From: Paenibacillus taihuensis
GTDB taxonomy: Bacteria > Bacillota > Bacilli > Paenibacillales > Paenibacillaceae
Length of the DNA: 64,000 nucleotides
Assembly: GCF_003386535.1 (NCBI RefSeq)
Contig: NZ_QTTN01000026.1
Coordinates: forward strand, 3,647-67,646
Direction of reading: 5' to 3'
The stretch's first letter is position 1. Each line of letters starts with the position of its first letter. Positions 26,533 through 34,047 of the stretch are shown one piece after another. The notes beneath the pieces are model-generated. The model did no database searches and was not told where the DNA came from. It saw nothing but the letters and a program-made list of their open reading frames with translations. The translations under genes and the position numbers were made by a program.

Positions 26533-26756
26533 TCAGTCTGATTTGTTCTTCTTTTTTGAACTAAATATTCTCTTGATAAAGGTAATAATCAAATCAATAA
26601 GAGCATTCATGAAAGAAGCTATAATCATGATTAATGAAAATACAATAATTAAATAATCTCTTGGTTCGGGAAGTGAACCTAAAACTGCTATTTCGATGAT
26701 TGGAAGTAATAAAAGAGTGCTCCCACGCTATACAGTTCTAATGCTTGCTTTTCCAT
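26533..26756 (-). pseudogene. Small membrane protein gene, frameshifted
   Basis: From ATG 26756 (behind TGGGGGTC) the frame reads MEKQALELYSVG, then loses frame. One base of shift restores STLLLLPIIEIAVLGSLPEP, the helix YLIIVFSLIMIIASFMNAL and a Lys-rich tail to a stop at 26533. Together they would make a two-helix protein of about 74 residues. The break lies near 26725. Either a recent mutation or an assembly error. Confidence 0.6.
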
Positions 26757-26817
26757 TTGTTGACCCCCAGTCACTCAATATCCCTTGGAACTTTATATTA
26801 TATAAATTGAGCAAACG

Positions 26818-26840
26818 TGCCCGTTCGGAACTGCCCGTTA
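26818..26840. repeat. Two CCCGTT boundary motifs back to back, no hairpin
   Basis: TGCCCGTTCGGAA (26818-26830) is followed directly by CTGCCCGTTAAA (26831-26842). This looks like the left and right boundaries of the hairpin element with the middle missing. The rest of the 260 bp gap to the next gene holds no supported frame; a weak -35/-10 (TTGACG 26954, TATCTT 26976, 16 nt apart) could serve the lipoprotein gene at 27018. Confidence 0.5.
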
Positions 26841-27017
26841 AATCACTTTTCACTTTAATACAGCCCTAAAAAAAAACTGCTCCAACCTCCATGCTCTCTG
26901 GGGAGGACTGATGGCATATGAAGATATTTCCCCTTTTTGAAAAGTCAACTAAATTGACGTTCTGTCACGTAACTTTATCTTGCCACCCACGTCATATACT
27001 CAAGGGGGGATTCACCT

Positions 27018-27908
27018 TTGAAAAAACGATTACTATTCGTAACACTCAGTCTTGTATTGGCAGCTTGCGGAAGTAAAGAACATCCAAATTCTTCTTCACA
27101 CGCAGACAATCTCTTGATTCATACCATTGATCCGACCATCGCACAATTAAAGGACTCTGTAGGCGAACCTAGCACGCTGCAGACCTCGTCCATGCTTCCT
27201 CTTGATCGCGCTTTAACCGCCGCTGCTGATGATTATGGACCCAGAACCGGAAAATGGTTCGAGGGGGACAATGGATTTAACATCCTGACTTCTACCGTTT
27301 ACGGGGAAGTGAAGGCCGGATCAGATATCGGAACAGGAATAAGCAAGATTCCGGAGGGTCGTTCCGTACGTTTCCAAATCACGAGCCGTGACAGTAAGGG
27401 CAAACGATTGAAGCTGATTATGCAAGAGATTGCCACTAGCACCAGTCTCGTAGATGGTCGGTTCGATTTTATTTACAAGTTGCCTGAACAACCGAACTCG
27501 AACTATATCCTTAGTATCGAAATTCTCAACACTAATGATGTTGTTGAAGACACTTTTCTATGTCCGGTCTATGTGCCGGCTCATGAATTGAACGCTCGCC
27601 TTACAGTTAAACCACCGGAAACTGCTGCCGATCAGACCGAACTAACCCTATATAATGCCGGTCCGACTAATTTGTATTTCGGTTATGGTTACTCCATTTA
27701 CCACAAAGAGCCCGATGGTTGGACGCTCGTTCCTGATGACAGCGCTGTAGAAGCTATAGGGCTTCAGGCAAAACCGGGAGAAACATTCGTTGAGAAGGTT
27801 ATGTTTCCCCGGAAGCTTGAGGCCGGACAATACCGACTCGTTAAGAGGCTTAATGGCTATATGACCGATTTGACAGCTACATTGGCTGCTGATTTCAAAG
27901 TTAGGTAA
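27018..27908 (+). CDS. Lipoprotein with bacterial Ig-like domain
   Basis: 296 residues. The signal peptide ends in LVLAAC (lipidated Cys17). The C-terminal 100 residues (LTVKPPETAADQTELTLYNAG, then GPTNLYFGYGYSIYHKEPDG and AGQYRLVKRL) match an Ig-like domain common in Bacillus/Paenibacillus secreted proteins. The middle part is beta-rich and unassigned. It starts with TTG at 27018, seven nt after AGGGGGGA. One of the few plus-strand genes in the island. Function unknown; surface exposure is the only firm inference. Confidence 0.75.
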   Translation: MKKRLLFVTLSLVLAACGSKEHPNSSSHADNLLIHTIDPTIAQLKDSVGEPSTLQTSSMLPLDRALTAAADDYGPRTGKWFEGDNGFNILTSTVYGEVKAGSDIGTGISKIPEGRSVRFQITSRDSKGKRLKLIMQEIATSTSLVDGRFDFIYKLPEQPNSNYILSIEILNTNDVVEDTFLCPVYVPAHELNARLTVKPPETAADQTELTLYNAGPTNLYFGYGYSIYHKEPDGWTLVPDDSAVEAIGLQAKPGETFVEKVMFPRKLEAGQYRLVKRLNGYMTDLTATLAADFKVR

Positions 27909-27921
27909 ATAATTATGAAAA

Positions 27922-27976
27922 AGAAGCAGTTGCCGGCGGCAAACTGCTCCTTGGTCACGGACGGCCCATAACTTAA
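27922..27976. repeat. Hairpin element 3 (GCAGTTTGCC type)
   Basis: Stem AGCAGTTGCCG (27925-27935) with CGGCAAACTGCT (27937-27948), then TTGGTCACGGACGGCCC and ATAACTTAA, which parallels the right flank of the element at 29692. It lies between two convergent genes and overlaps the TAA stop of the minus-strand gene at 27973. It could also terminate both transcripts. Confidence 0.6.
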
Positions 27977-28437
27977 TCCAATCCAGGTATCTTAACGATT
28001 TGATGATGTTTCAGCCCTAAATAAGAGTAAGTCAGACGTACATGGTTTGGATTTTGAATCGTCTTTTCTATAATTTCTACATTGTAATCAATATCGACTC
28101 CTTGGCTGTTTGTTGACCAAGAGTCAGAGCTAGTATATACTCTGTGACTTGGAATGATTTGTGTCTCGAAAGGTTTCCCTGAAATAGTCATTTCGTCGAT
28201 TTTTAACCCTTTGTAATCCAGTAACTCTATTTTTAATAATTTCACTGGTTTATCACTTGTATTAACAAGTCTAAAGTTGTAATTCTGCTGAGTATTCAAC
28301 AAATCCGATGCTGCAGATTCTACTGTTTCTTTAGATGCATCAATCATAAATGGATCAAACACTCGATTATTGACATAATTATATGAATACACACCAATTA
28401 TGATTAAGATAACGACGATACCAACGAATTTTTTCAT
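27973..28437 (-). CDS. Membrane-anchored hypothetical protein
   Basis: 154 residues: an N-terminal signal anchor (FVGIVVILIIIGVYSYNYV), then an extracytoplasmic beta-rich domain (NYNFRLVNTSDKPVKLLKIELL) resembling small Ig-like folds. Family not recognised. ATG at 28437 behind GGAAACGGG. Stop codon overlaps the hairpin element downstream. Neighbouring minus-strand genes are also small exported proteins. Confidence 0.6.
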   Translation of the reverse strand: MKKFVGIVVILIIIGVYSYNYVNNRVFDPFMIDASKETVESAASDLLNTQQNYNFRLVNTSDKPVKLLKIELLDYKGLKIDEMTISGKPFETQIIPSHRVYTSSDSWSTNSQGVDIDYNVEIIEKTIQNPNHVRLTYSYLGLKHHQIVKIPGLD

Positions 28438-28525
28438 AGTCTATCTACCCGTTTCCTTTTAATAATTCTTCCAAAATTCATACAGTAAAGCAGTGATTAT
28501 CTTCTGTTCCTCTTCGTTAGTTCAG

Positions 28526-28912
28526 TTACTCTTTTGGAGCTTTCTCCAACAATATGATCTCTTTTGCTGTGAAATTTCTTTTCTTCTGGAAATTGATTGA
28601 TTTTGACGAAATAATACGGACTTTATCTCCAGCTGAAAAATCATCCATTTGGATGGTGTTTCCTTGATTGCTTTTGAGTTCAGTTGTTGCATCTACATGG
28701 ATGCTGCATAAATATCCAATATCATTGACCTCGGTTTTCCCCCGATTAACTGCATCAGAACAATTTACAATGAACTCGTTGTTTCTAATTGAATCAATCG
28801 TATCGTCAAAAGACTTTATTCCGGGACTGCGGTGCAGTTCGTACAAAACAAAAATACACAAAGCAAAAAAGATGACCACAACCGAAAGAATCTTAAGTTC
28901 CCGATTGACCAT
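28526..28912 (-). CDS. Membrane-anchored protein, DUF3221-like
   Basis: 128 residues: signal anchor (LSVVVIFFALCIFVLYEL), then a small OB-fold-like domain with IQMDDFSAGDKVRIIS and FTAKEIILLEK, the pattern seen in DUF3221/YobA-type proteins of Bacillus. No catalytic residues stand out. ATG at 28912 behind TGGAGGTC. The 88 bp between this gene and 28437 holds no element. Confidence 0.55.
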   Translation of the reverse strand: MVNRELKILSVVVIFFALCIFVLYELHRSPGIKSFDDTIDSIRNNEFIVNCSDAVNRGKTEVNDIGYLCSIHVDATTELKSNQGNTIQMDDFSAGDKVRIISSKSINFQKKRNFTAKEIILLEKAPKE

Positions 28913-28936
28913 TTTTGACCTCCATTGGGTTGCAAA

Positions 28937-29580
28937 CTACCCGTTTAAGCGTACACTTAGTTTTTTTATTTCATTATCCCAAGACACGGTTGCCCCAATA
29001 ATTTCTGCAACCTGTTGTGCAGGAATATAAGTGATTCCGTCATGCTGTTCCAATACAGTATCCATAAACCGTAATTTCTCATCGCAAACTACGGAGTCAA
29101 ATCCAACACGATATGTATACTCCAGACCTTTAGATTTCACCGTTACTGCGTCGTCACTCAAGACATATTCAATACCGAACTTATTCATTAATCCTTCGGT
29201 CAAGGGGACCATAACCCGGTTATCTTTATTTACATAGGTAATGTCGTTCGGTCCAGCTGCAGCAACCTCTTGAAATCGACACCGCATGAAAACTCTGCAT
29301 AAGGCGTCCATACTTTAATTACTGCACCTACGTTGCCTTTCTCCACCTTATACGCTTCAAAATATACGTCATTTCCACCGTTTGCACGATTATATCGTAC
29401 TTCAAGCACCTTACCGAAAAACACATTCGATTCCTGCCTAGGCTCGATCATATATCCTGGAGAATAATCGCATGCCAGTACCCTTTTACTATTCAATATG
29501 CATCCACTTAACATGACTACTAATGCAATGAAAATGAGTATAAAATTTCTGAAAGCAAATTTCCCCCATACCCTTCTCAC
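28937..29580 (-). pseudogene. Secreted TIMP-like/stalk-domain protein, frameshifted and deleted
   Basis: The first frame (GTG 29580, behind GGGAGATGG) has a lipoprotein signal (VVMLSGC) and a TIMP-like domain with KVWTPYAEFSCGVDFK near its end, then runs out at 29230. The second frame carries a copper amine oxidase N-terminal (stalk) domain: YVNKDNRVMVPLTEGL to YIPAQQVAEIIGATVSWD, stopping at 28937. Intact proteins of this layout have about 100 more residues between the two domains, so the gene lost DNA and frame near 29270-29290. Confidence 0.75.
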
Positions 29581-29691
29581 TAATTACCATCTCCCTATAG
29601 GCTGCCGATAAATTGATGGAAAAGATCTCCTTTTATAGACGTTGCTTTTGTTGATTTGTTGCGCTTGAAGTTTAATCACAATTCCTTAATG

Positions 29692-29757
29692 AAAACAAGG
29701 AGCACTTGCGAATGGCAAATGCTCCTTGTTTTGTCACGCTATGTATTCGTTAGGTTA
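29692..29757. repeat. Hairpin element 4 with TTCGTTAGGTTAA flank
   Basis: An 18 bp stem with one mismatch (29692-29709 with 29715-29732), A/T tracts on both sides, then TTGTCACGCTATGTATTC and GTTAGGTTAA (29750-29759). The right flank equals the GCTATCGTGTCCCGTTAGCTTAA end of the family with losses. It lies 11 bp past the stop of the acetyltransferase gene at 29768 and can also act as a bidirectional terminator. Confidence 0.7.
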
Positions 29758-29767
29758 ATAAATCCCT

Positions 29768-30196
29768 TTACTTTACATCCTTATCTTGAATTACACCGAA
29801 CATCCCTGTCATTCCTTCGTGCTTTTTGTAGCCGTATTTGTTATAAAAAGATTCTTTACCTTGTGCTGCAAACAAACCGATAAATGATTTCTCTGGCGCG
29901 TTTTCCTTCAAGTAATCTTGAATAGTTTCCATTATTAGTCTGCCTATTCCTTTGTTTTGATGCTCAGGTAAGACTGCTATATCTTGAATGTAAAAATAAA
30001 TTCTCCCGTCGCCAATTACTCTGCCCATTCCCACTGCTTCGCCTTGGTTCTGGACAACTACACCAAATAGTGACTGGTTTAAAGATTCTTCTGCGACCTC
30101 GAAATTCATATAATCTTCCCAACCAACCGCACAACACAGTTTTTTATATTCTGATAACGTTGGAATTCTTTTTAGAATTGAAAGACCATACCCCAT
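29768..30196 (-). CDS. GNAT family N-acetyltransferase
   Basis: 142 residues forming a single GNAT domain: IQDIAVLPEHQNKGIGRLIM is the beta4-alpha3 acetyl-CoA pyrophosphate loop (Q/RxxGxG/A), and FYNKYGYKKH is the conserved C-terminal motif. Acetylates an unknown small molecule or protein amine in the cytoplasm. The start at 30196 follows AAGGAGAG; the 30229 start does not. Followed directly by hairpin element 4. Confidence 0.88.
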   Translation of the reverse strand: MGYGLSILKRIPTLSEYKKLCCAVGWEDYMNFEVAEESLNQSLFGVVVQNQGEAVGMGRVIGDGRIYFYIQDIAVLPEHQNKGIGRLIMETIQDYLKENAPEKSFIGLFAAQGKESFYNKYGYKKHEGMTGMFGVIQDKDVK

Positions 30197-30248
30197 AATA
30201 ACTCTCCTTATGTTGAAATAATGCTGCATTGGGCAGCTCGTTTTCCTC

Positions 30249-30613
30249 CTAATTACTTAGTTGAAAAAATTCTTTATTATTGTCATTCCAGTTAATTTCC
30301 ACTTCGATTGGCTTAGTCTCGTCAGTTACAATGCAACCTGCGCAACTACGCTGAATTTCAATAATTCTTTCTTTGTAGTCACTCTCTTTACGTACCACTT
30401 TTCCATTAATGGTTTTTCTAAGTTTTTCAGGCCGTTGTCTGTTTCATACTTATAACTAAAGGTGTACTTTCCATTCTCCCTATCTCCTTCAGTGATGTTT
30501 GCAGTATATTCGCCTTTCCAACTAACACCCTCACCGATAAGAGAAATTGACTTATCACTACAACCGACCAGCACCAATACCATGAACAGAACAATAACTA
30601 ATTTGTTCACCAA
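30249..30613 (-). pseudogene. Small lipoprotein gene, frameshifted
   Basis: Starts at 30613 with a lipoprotein signal (LVLVGC) and the conserved SISLIGEGVSWKGEYTANI. After GLKNLEK the frame is lost at an A-rich run near 30420-30430; the continuation TINGKVVRKESDYKERIIEI, SCAGCIVTDETKPIEV and INWNDNNKEFF in another frame ends at 30249. Intact Bacillus homologues join these parts with the same Cys-x2-Cys, so this is one broken gene or a homopolymer error. Confidence 0.75.
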
Positions 30614-30675
30614 GTCCTCCTGTGGGATATTTCAATTTATAAAATATACTCCGAATGGTTGTTAAAAGTTGCACA

Positions 30676-30764
30676 ATCCTGCCCGTTACTTCAATAAAAA
30701 CGGCAGCTGAGTCATTGCCCGCTGCCGTCGTGTTATATTGAGCGATAGTGCTCCTTTAGCTTAA
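30676..30764. repeat. CCCGTTAG hairpin element 5
   Basis: Left boundary CCTGCCCGTTACTTCAAT (30678-30695), stem ACGGCAGC (30700-30707) with GCTGCCGT (30721-30728), right flank ATTGAGCGATAGTGCTCC and TTTAGCTTAA. It lies 44 bp downstream of the anti-sigma gene stop. Closely similar to the element at 61094. Confidence 0.75.
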
Positions 30765-30807
30765 CACCCCACGGCAATAAACATTGCGGCATGAAAACAT
30801 GTGGGAG

Positions 30808-31764
30808 TCACTCTCCATTTTTCAGTTGAAGCTGAACTATCAAGCTTTCTACCGCTTGAATAAAATCTTGTTTGGTCATTAAGCTATTACCTAGAACGGT
30901 ATACTGTAGCTCAGTGTCGTCCTGTTGAAGCACGAAAGTAAGAGAACAATGATTCGGTTCGTAAATGACTTCACTACCGCCAATATTGATGATTTCTGCT
31001 TGCTCATCAAGATTACTCGTAGACATAGAGCCAGCAGATTCGGTCATATATACACTTAGGACCGGAGAATCCGAATTGTCCTCATCTACATAACTGAATT
31101 CGCCCCACTCAACTTGGTCGGTCAGTTTCACTGGTTCAACCAAATAGGCAAGATTCGAGTCAACCGATTTCGCAAACCATTGTTCCAACTGCTCATGCTC
31201 AACTTGAGCAATCTTATTATGAATCGTTCCTTTGGAAAACCGGTAAGAAGGAGATATTTTCGCAGGAGGCTTGAATTTCAAAAGAGGCGGGCTCTTCATT
31301 TGCTCTATATTGGTGACTACCATATCCTTTTGCAGCGGGAAGTAGTGCCCATCAATTCGATAGGCTTCCGCAATCAGAAAAACTACGGCTTCTCCCAGTT
31401 TTAATGAATCTGCGACCTCCGACATTTTGCTCCTGTACTGTGAGAGAATGCTTTCAATTTTACGATCTATTTCCACCCTCTCGCTTGAGGACTGTTTATA
31501 TTCAAAAGTAGCGTTTTTCTGCGCGTCGTGAAGAATGAACTTAGACAATAAAGCATAGGTATGAGATCCTGAAACAAAGATTAAGCATATGCACAATACA
31601 ACAATCGAAACAGGGATCGGCCTAAGCCATCGCGATATCCCATAATTCTTTTTCTTACGCAACAATAAACTCATTTTAATCGACTGTACATCCGGCTTTG
31701 GAACAGACTCTTTTTTCCATGCTTCTTCAAACTGTTCATAAGTATGAAATGCTGGTTTTTTCAT
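30808..31764 (-). CDS. Anti-sigma factor-like membrane protein
   Basis: 318 residues: a cytoplasmic N-terminus of about 45 residues, one membrane helix (VSIVVLCICLIFVSGS) and a 250-residue extracytoplasmic domain. Its start lies inside the end of the ECF sigma gene, the typical sigma/anti-sigma overlap, so it probably holds that sigma at the membrane until a signal arrives. No zinc-binding anti-sigma motif is present. The start at 31764 gives a 9 nt gap to AAGGAG; an ATG at 31770 is the alternative. Extracellular domain family not recognised. Confidence 0.7.
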   Translation of the reverse strand: MKKPAFHTYEQFEEAWKKESVPKPDVQSIKMSLLLRKKKNYGISRWLRPIPVSIVVLCICLIFVSGSHTYALLSKFILHDAQKNATFEYKQSSSERVEIDRKIESILSQYRSKMSEVADSLKLGEAVVFLIAEAYRIDGHYFPLQKDMVVTNIEQMKSPPLLKFKPPAKISPSYRFSKGTIHNKIAQVEHEQLEQWFAKSVDSNLAYLVEPVKLTDQVEWGEFSYVDEDNSDSPVLSVYMTESAGSMSTSNLDEQAEIINIGGSEVIYEPNHCSLTFVLQQDDTELQYTVLGNSLMTKQDFIQAVESLIVQLQLKNGE

Positions 31765-32278
31765 GTTCATGCTCTCCTTGTTCAGACTTAAGCAACTTTT
31801 GAAGTTTTCGTCTCGATCGTTCGAACTTCTTCCTGGTGGTTGCGGACGAATAATTAATAATCGCTCCGATTTCTTCAAACGACTTATCCTCTATAATTCG
31901 GAGCACCATAATGGAACGCTCCTCGGAAGATAATCCGGATAACAAACGATCAATGTCCAATGACGATTCCACATGAGCCAAAGAAGCATTCTGAAAGAAA
32001 TCAACATTCCATTCTTGTATGAAAGGTAGTAAGCGGAGCAACCTCCGTTTTTTTAGAATGTTCAAGCAATGGTTATGCGCGATTCGATAGATCCAGTTTG
32101 CTTCGGATTGAATATTTTTCTGATTGTTGAGACTCCTCATCGTTTTTACAAAAATATCCTGACAAGCATCCTCCGCATCTTGGCGTTGCCGGAGCATGTG
32201 ATAACAGTACTTAAAGATAGAATTGTGATATCGATCAATCATGCTCTCTAACCATGTATTGCTGCTGTTGGTTTCCAA
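31736..32278 (-). CDS. ECF-type RNA polymerase sigma factor
   Basis: 180 residues with sigma region 2 (HMLRQRQDAEDACQDIFVKT, then ANWIYRIAHNHCLNILKK) and region 4 (LSSEERSIMVLRIIEDKSF followed by EEIGAIINYSSATTRKKFER). It directs polymerase to a stress or envelope regulon. Starts with TTG at 32278 after AAGGTGGTGAGG. Overlaps the anti-sigma gene by 29 bp. Confidence 0.93.
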   Translation of the reverse strand: METNSSNTWLESMIDRYHNSIFKYCYHMLRQRQDAEDACQDIFVKTMRSLNNQKNIQSEANWIYRIAHNHCLNILKKRRLLRLLPFIQEWNVDFFQNASLAHVESSLDIDRLLSGLSSEERSIMVLRIIEDKSFEEIGAIINYSSATTRKKFERSRRKLQKLLKSEQGEHEHEKTSISYL

Positions 32279-32345
32279 TTCCTCACCACCTTTTAATCTT
32301 TATACTAGTAAAGACAATCAAAGAAATGATAATGTGACCAGAAAA

Positions 32346-32371
32346 CAAAAAAAACCGAAACATTAATCGGT
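32346..32371 (-). terminator. Intrinsic terminator, minus strand
   Basis: ACCGA/TCGGT stem (32354-32358 with 32367-32371) followed on the minus strand by eight T residues. It lies between hairpin element 6 and the ECF gene. Termination of the gene at 32541 would therefore happen after the element, which implies the element is transcribed. Confidence 0.65.
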
Positions 32372-32450
32372 CTTCAGTTCATCATATGGTTGATGCGATA
32401 TCCATCCATTATACACAGTACATCGTTATTTAAGGTATATTGTTAAACTA

Positions 32451-32530
32451 ATCTGCCCGTTAGCGCAACAGGCCACCGATAAAGGGCAGCCTGTTGTAAT
32501 ATTTTCGTTATCTAGTCTACGAAGTTAGGA
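32451..32530. repeat. CCCGTTAG hairpin element 6
   Basis: Left boundary ATCTGCCCGTTAGCGCAACA (32451-32470), stem CAACAGGCCACC (32466-32477) with GGCAGCCTGTTG (32485-32496), two mismatches; degenerate right flank TTTTCGTTATCTAG and GAAGTTAGG. Ends 11 bp before the stop of the gene at 32541. Confidence 0.75.
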
Positions 32531-32540
32531 ATCACTCATA

Positions 32541-32969
32541 TTAGCCTAAACTCTTGAGCCAACTTTTATAGAAATTTAATTGCTCGTCAATGCTTACAAA
32601 AGTTAGATCGTTATCACATTCAAAAATATCAACCAAATCACTTGTCTTTGCCTGTCTTCCAAAAGTTAACCTGTAAGCTAAGCGTCCTGCCCCCATGGAC
32701 AATGCCATTGGCGATGGATAAACATTTAACGCTGCCCCATTACACTTGATTTGTATATGACGTTCCTCCAGGTGTTGTCTGAGCTGCTTCAATGCATCAA
32801 AGAAGTTCTCGCTTTTGAAACTTATTTGTTCTTCACCAACTCTTATACTTAACAAAACCTTATCCTCGTCATCTGGTGCCTCTTCATACACTTCTAAGTT
32901 CTCCTTAGATTGAGAACCGTCTTTCCAACGGAAATAAACTAACTTCTCTTCTTTGGACAAATAAAACAC
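32541..32969 (-). CDS. Hypothetical protein, 142 residues
   Basis: Soluble alpha/beta protein. The C-terminal half (IQIKCNGAALNVYPSPMALS, AGRLAYRLTFGRQAKTSDLV, LNFYKSWLKSL) matches a family I have seen in Bacillus and enterobacteria, often beside toxin-immunity or mobile genes, but I cannot name it. No catalytic motif. The first codons FYLSKEEKLVYFRWKDGS begin at an ATG at 32969. Adjacent to another unknown gene 22 bp upstream, likely cotranscribed. Confidence 0.6.
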   Translation of the reverse strand: MFYLSKEEKLVYFRWKDGSQSKENLEVYEEAPDDEDKVLLSIRVGEEQISFKSENFFDALKQLRQHLEERHIQIKCNGAALNVYPSPMALSMGAGRLAYRLTFGRQAKTSDLVDIFECDNDLTFVSIDEQLNFYKSWLKSLG

Positions 32970-32991
32970 CTCTTTGATCCTTCAGCCGCTT

Positions 32992-33366
32992 TCATTGGAT
33001 GGCTGTTGTAGTTAAACGATCGTGCCCGTTCAATCCACGGTCCTCATCTATAATCCATGAGAGCTCTTTAGAAATAGCAATTGCAACGTTAGAAATGTCG
33101 GTTTCTATGATGTCATTACTGTAGTTAGGTAAATCTATCTCAATTAAATTCACTTCTTCAATACCCTCTAGCGTGTCATACGCGTAGTTACCATTTAGTC
33201 CAGCTGGAATACCTCTTAGTCTGATACTTTCTCCATGGAGTGCTTTGCAAAATGTTAGATGGCTTACTTTTTGAAAACCCAAAATATTAACTAAGTAATT
33301 TTCTAATATTTTTGATTGTACTTTCTCAGTGTAATTCTCAGAATGGATGCTTATATAAGCATACAT
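32992..33366 (-). CDS. Hypothetical protein, 124 residues
   Basis: Starts MYAYISIHSENYTEKV, soluble, alternating beta and helix (VSHLTFCKALHGESIRLRG; SNVAIAISKELSWIID). Family not recognised. The ATG at 33366 sits after GAGGTGAGG; the longer reading from 33396 has no site. Probably in one transcript with the gene at 32541. Confidence 0.5.
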   Translation of the reverse strand: MYAYISIHSENYTEKVQSKILENYLVNILGFQKVSHLTFCKALHGESIRLRGIPAGLNGNYAYDTLEGIEEVNLIEIDLPNYSNDIIETDISNVAIAISKELSWIIDEDRGLNGHDRLTTTAIQ

Positions 33367-33440
33367 TAACCTCACCTCACTCCTCCAAATTCGCAATGCA
33401 TCAGTGGTCTTCCTTCTAAAAGCATTGGCTCATTAACGTA

Positions 33441-33517
33441 AACTGCCCGTTAAAGGAATAGGCTGGCGAGTCGATAGCAGCCTGTTCCCGTTGCACTATC
33501 TTGACTGTTAGCTGTTA
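33441..33517. repeat. CCCGTTAG hairpin element 7
   Basis: Left boundary AACTGCCCGTTAAAGGAATA (33441-33460), stem TAGGCTGGC with TAGCAGCCT around GAGTCGA, right flank TTGCACTATCTTGACT and GTTAGCTGTTA (33507-33517). Both boundaries are recognisable. It lies 14 bp before the stop of the gene at 33531. Confidence 0.75.
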
Positions 33518-33530
33518 CAAAAGTATAAAT

Positions 33531-33908
33531 TTATCCCATATCAAATGTACTCCAGCCATTTCTCTTTATTAAATTTGCTGTTTCCTTAAAGTGTGCATAT
33601 GCTCTTCCGCTGTTCAATTTTCTTAACTTCTCAATAAAGCTATAAGGATATACGAACCTTGTTCTCGGTACCGTAAAGAATTCTATGTACATTGGAATAG
33701 CAAATGCATCTCTCCATCCAACACATTTTGTTAATTCAATGCTTCTATTATCCCCTTCATAGGAATCTGAAGCATTTAAATAATTGACCCAATTGTTTCT
33801 GCACTCTGCAAAGTCGATATAGATCTCTCTGTCTTGGTCATCCAAATAACTTAACCCATCAGTATTTATTACTTTAATTCTCGAATGATGGAATTCAGGA
33901 AATATCAT
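33531..33908 (-). CDS. Hypothetical protein, 125 residues
   Basis: Soluble protein (FPEFHHSRIKVINTDGLS; EIYIDFAECRNNWVNYL; FVYPYSFIEKLRKLNSGRAY). No family recognised; the acidic, aromatic-rich character recalls immunity-type proteins, but this is weak. ATG at 33908 overlaps AGAGGTG with very short spacing, so the start is uncertain. Followed by hairpin element 7. Confidence 0.45.
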   Translation of the reverse strand: MIFPEFHHSRIKVINTDGLSYLDDQDREIYIDFAECRNNWVNYLNASDSYEGDNRSIELTKCVGWRDAFAIPMYIEFFTVPRTRFVYPYSFIEKLRKLNSGRAYAHFKETANLIKRNGWSTFDMG

Positions 33909-33920
33909 CACCTCTTTTAA

Positions 33921-33965
33921 CAGCCCGTTCTCATTGTTTTATCGCGCCCGTTAGGCAACCAGGAA
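33921..33965. repeat. Two CCCGTT boundary motifs without hairpin
   Basis: CAGCCCGTTCTC (33921-33932) and GCGCCCGTTAGGCAACCAGG (33944-33963), about 24 bp apart. They resemble the left boundary twice with the hairpin lost. It lies downstream of the antiporter gene, the expected place, and the second copy includes GTTAGGC. Confidence 0.5.
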
Positions 33966-34047
33966 AGACATGAGCATGTACGGCGGCTAAACAAAAAAGC
34001 GTAGAATCCCCCCCAACATACCTTATGGTATTAATATTCCGAGATCG

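Noticed and set aside
29550-29575. AAATTTCCCCCATACC as another site of the CCCCC motif
   Set aside because: It lies in the first codons of a minus-strand gene, has no -10 at 25 nt and lacks the TCG part of the motif.
33999-34016. AGAATCCCCCCCAACAT as a site of the CCCCC motif
   Set aside because: Longer C-run, no TATA-like box at 25 nt and no gene start downstream.
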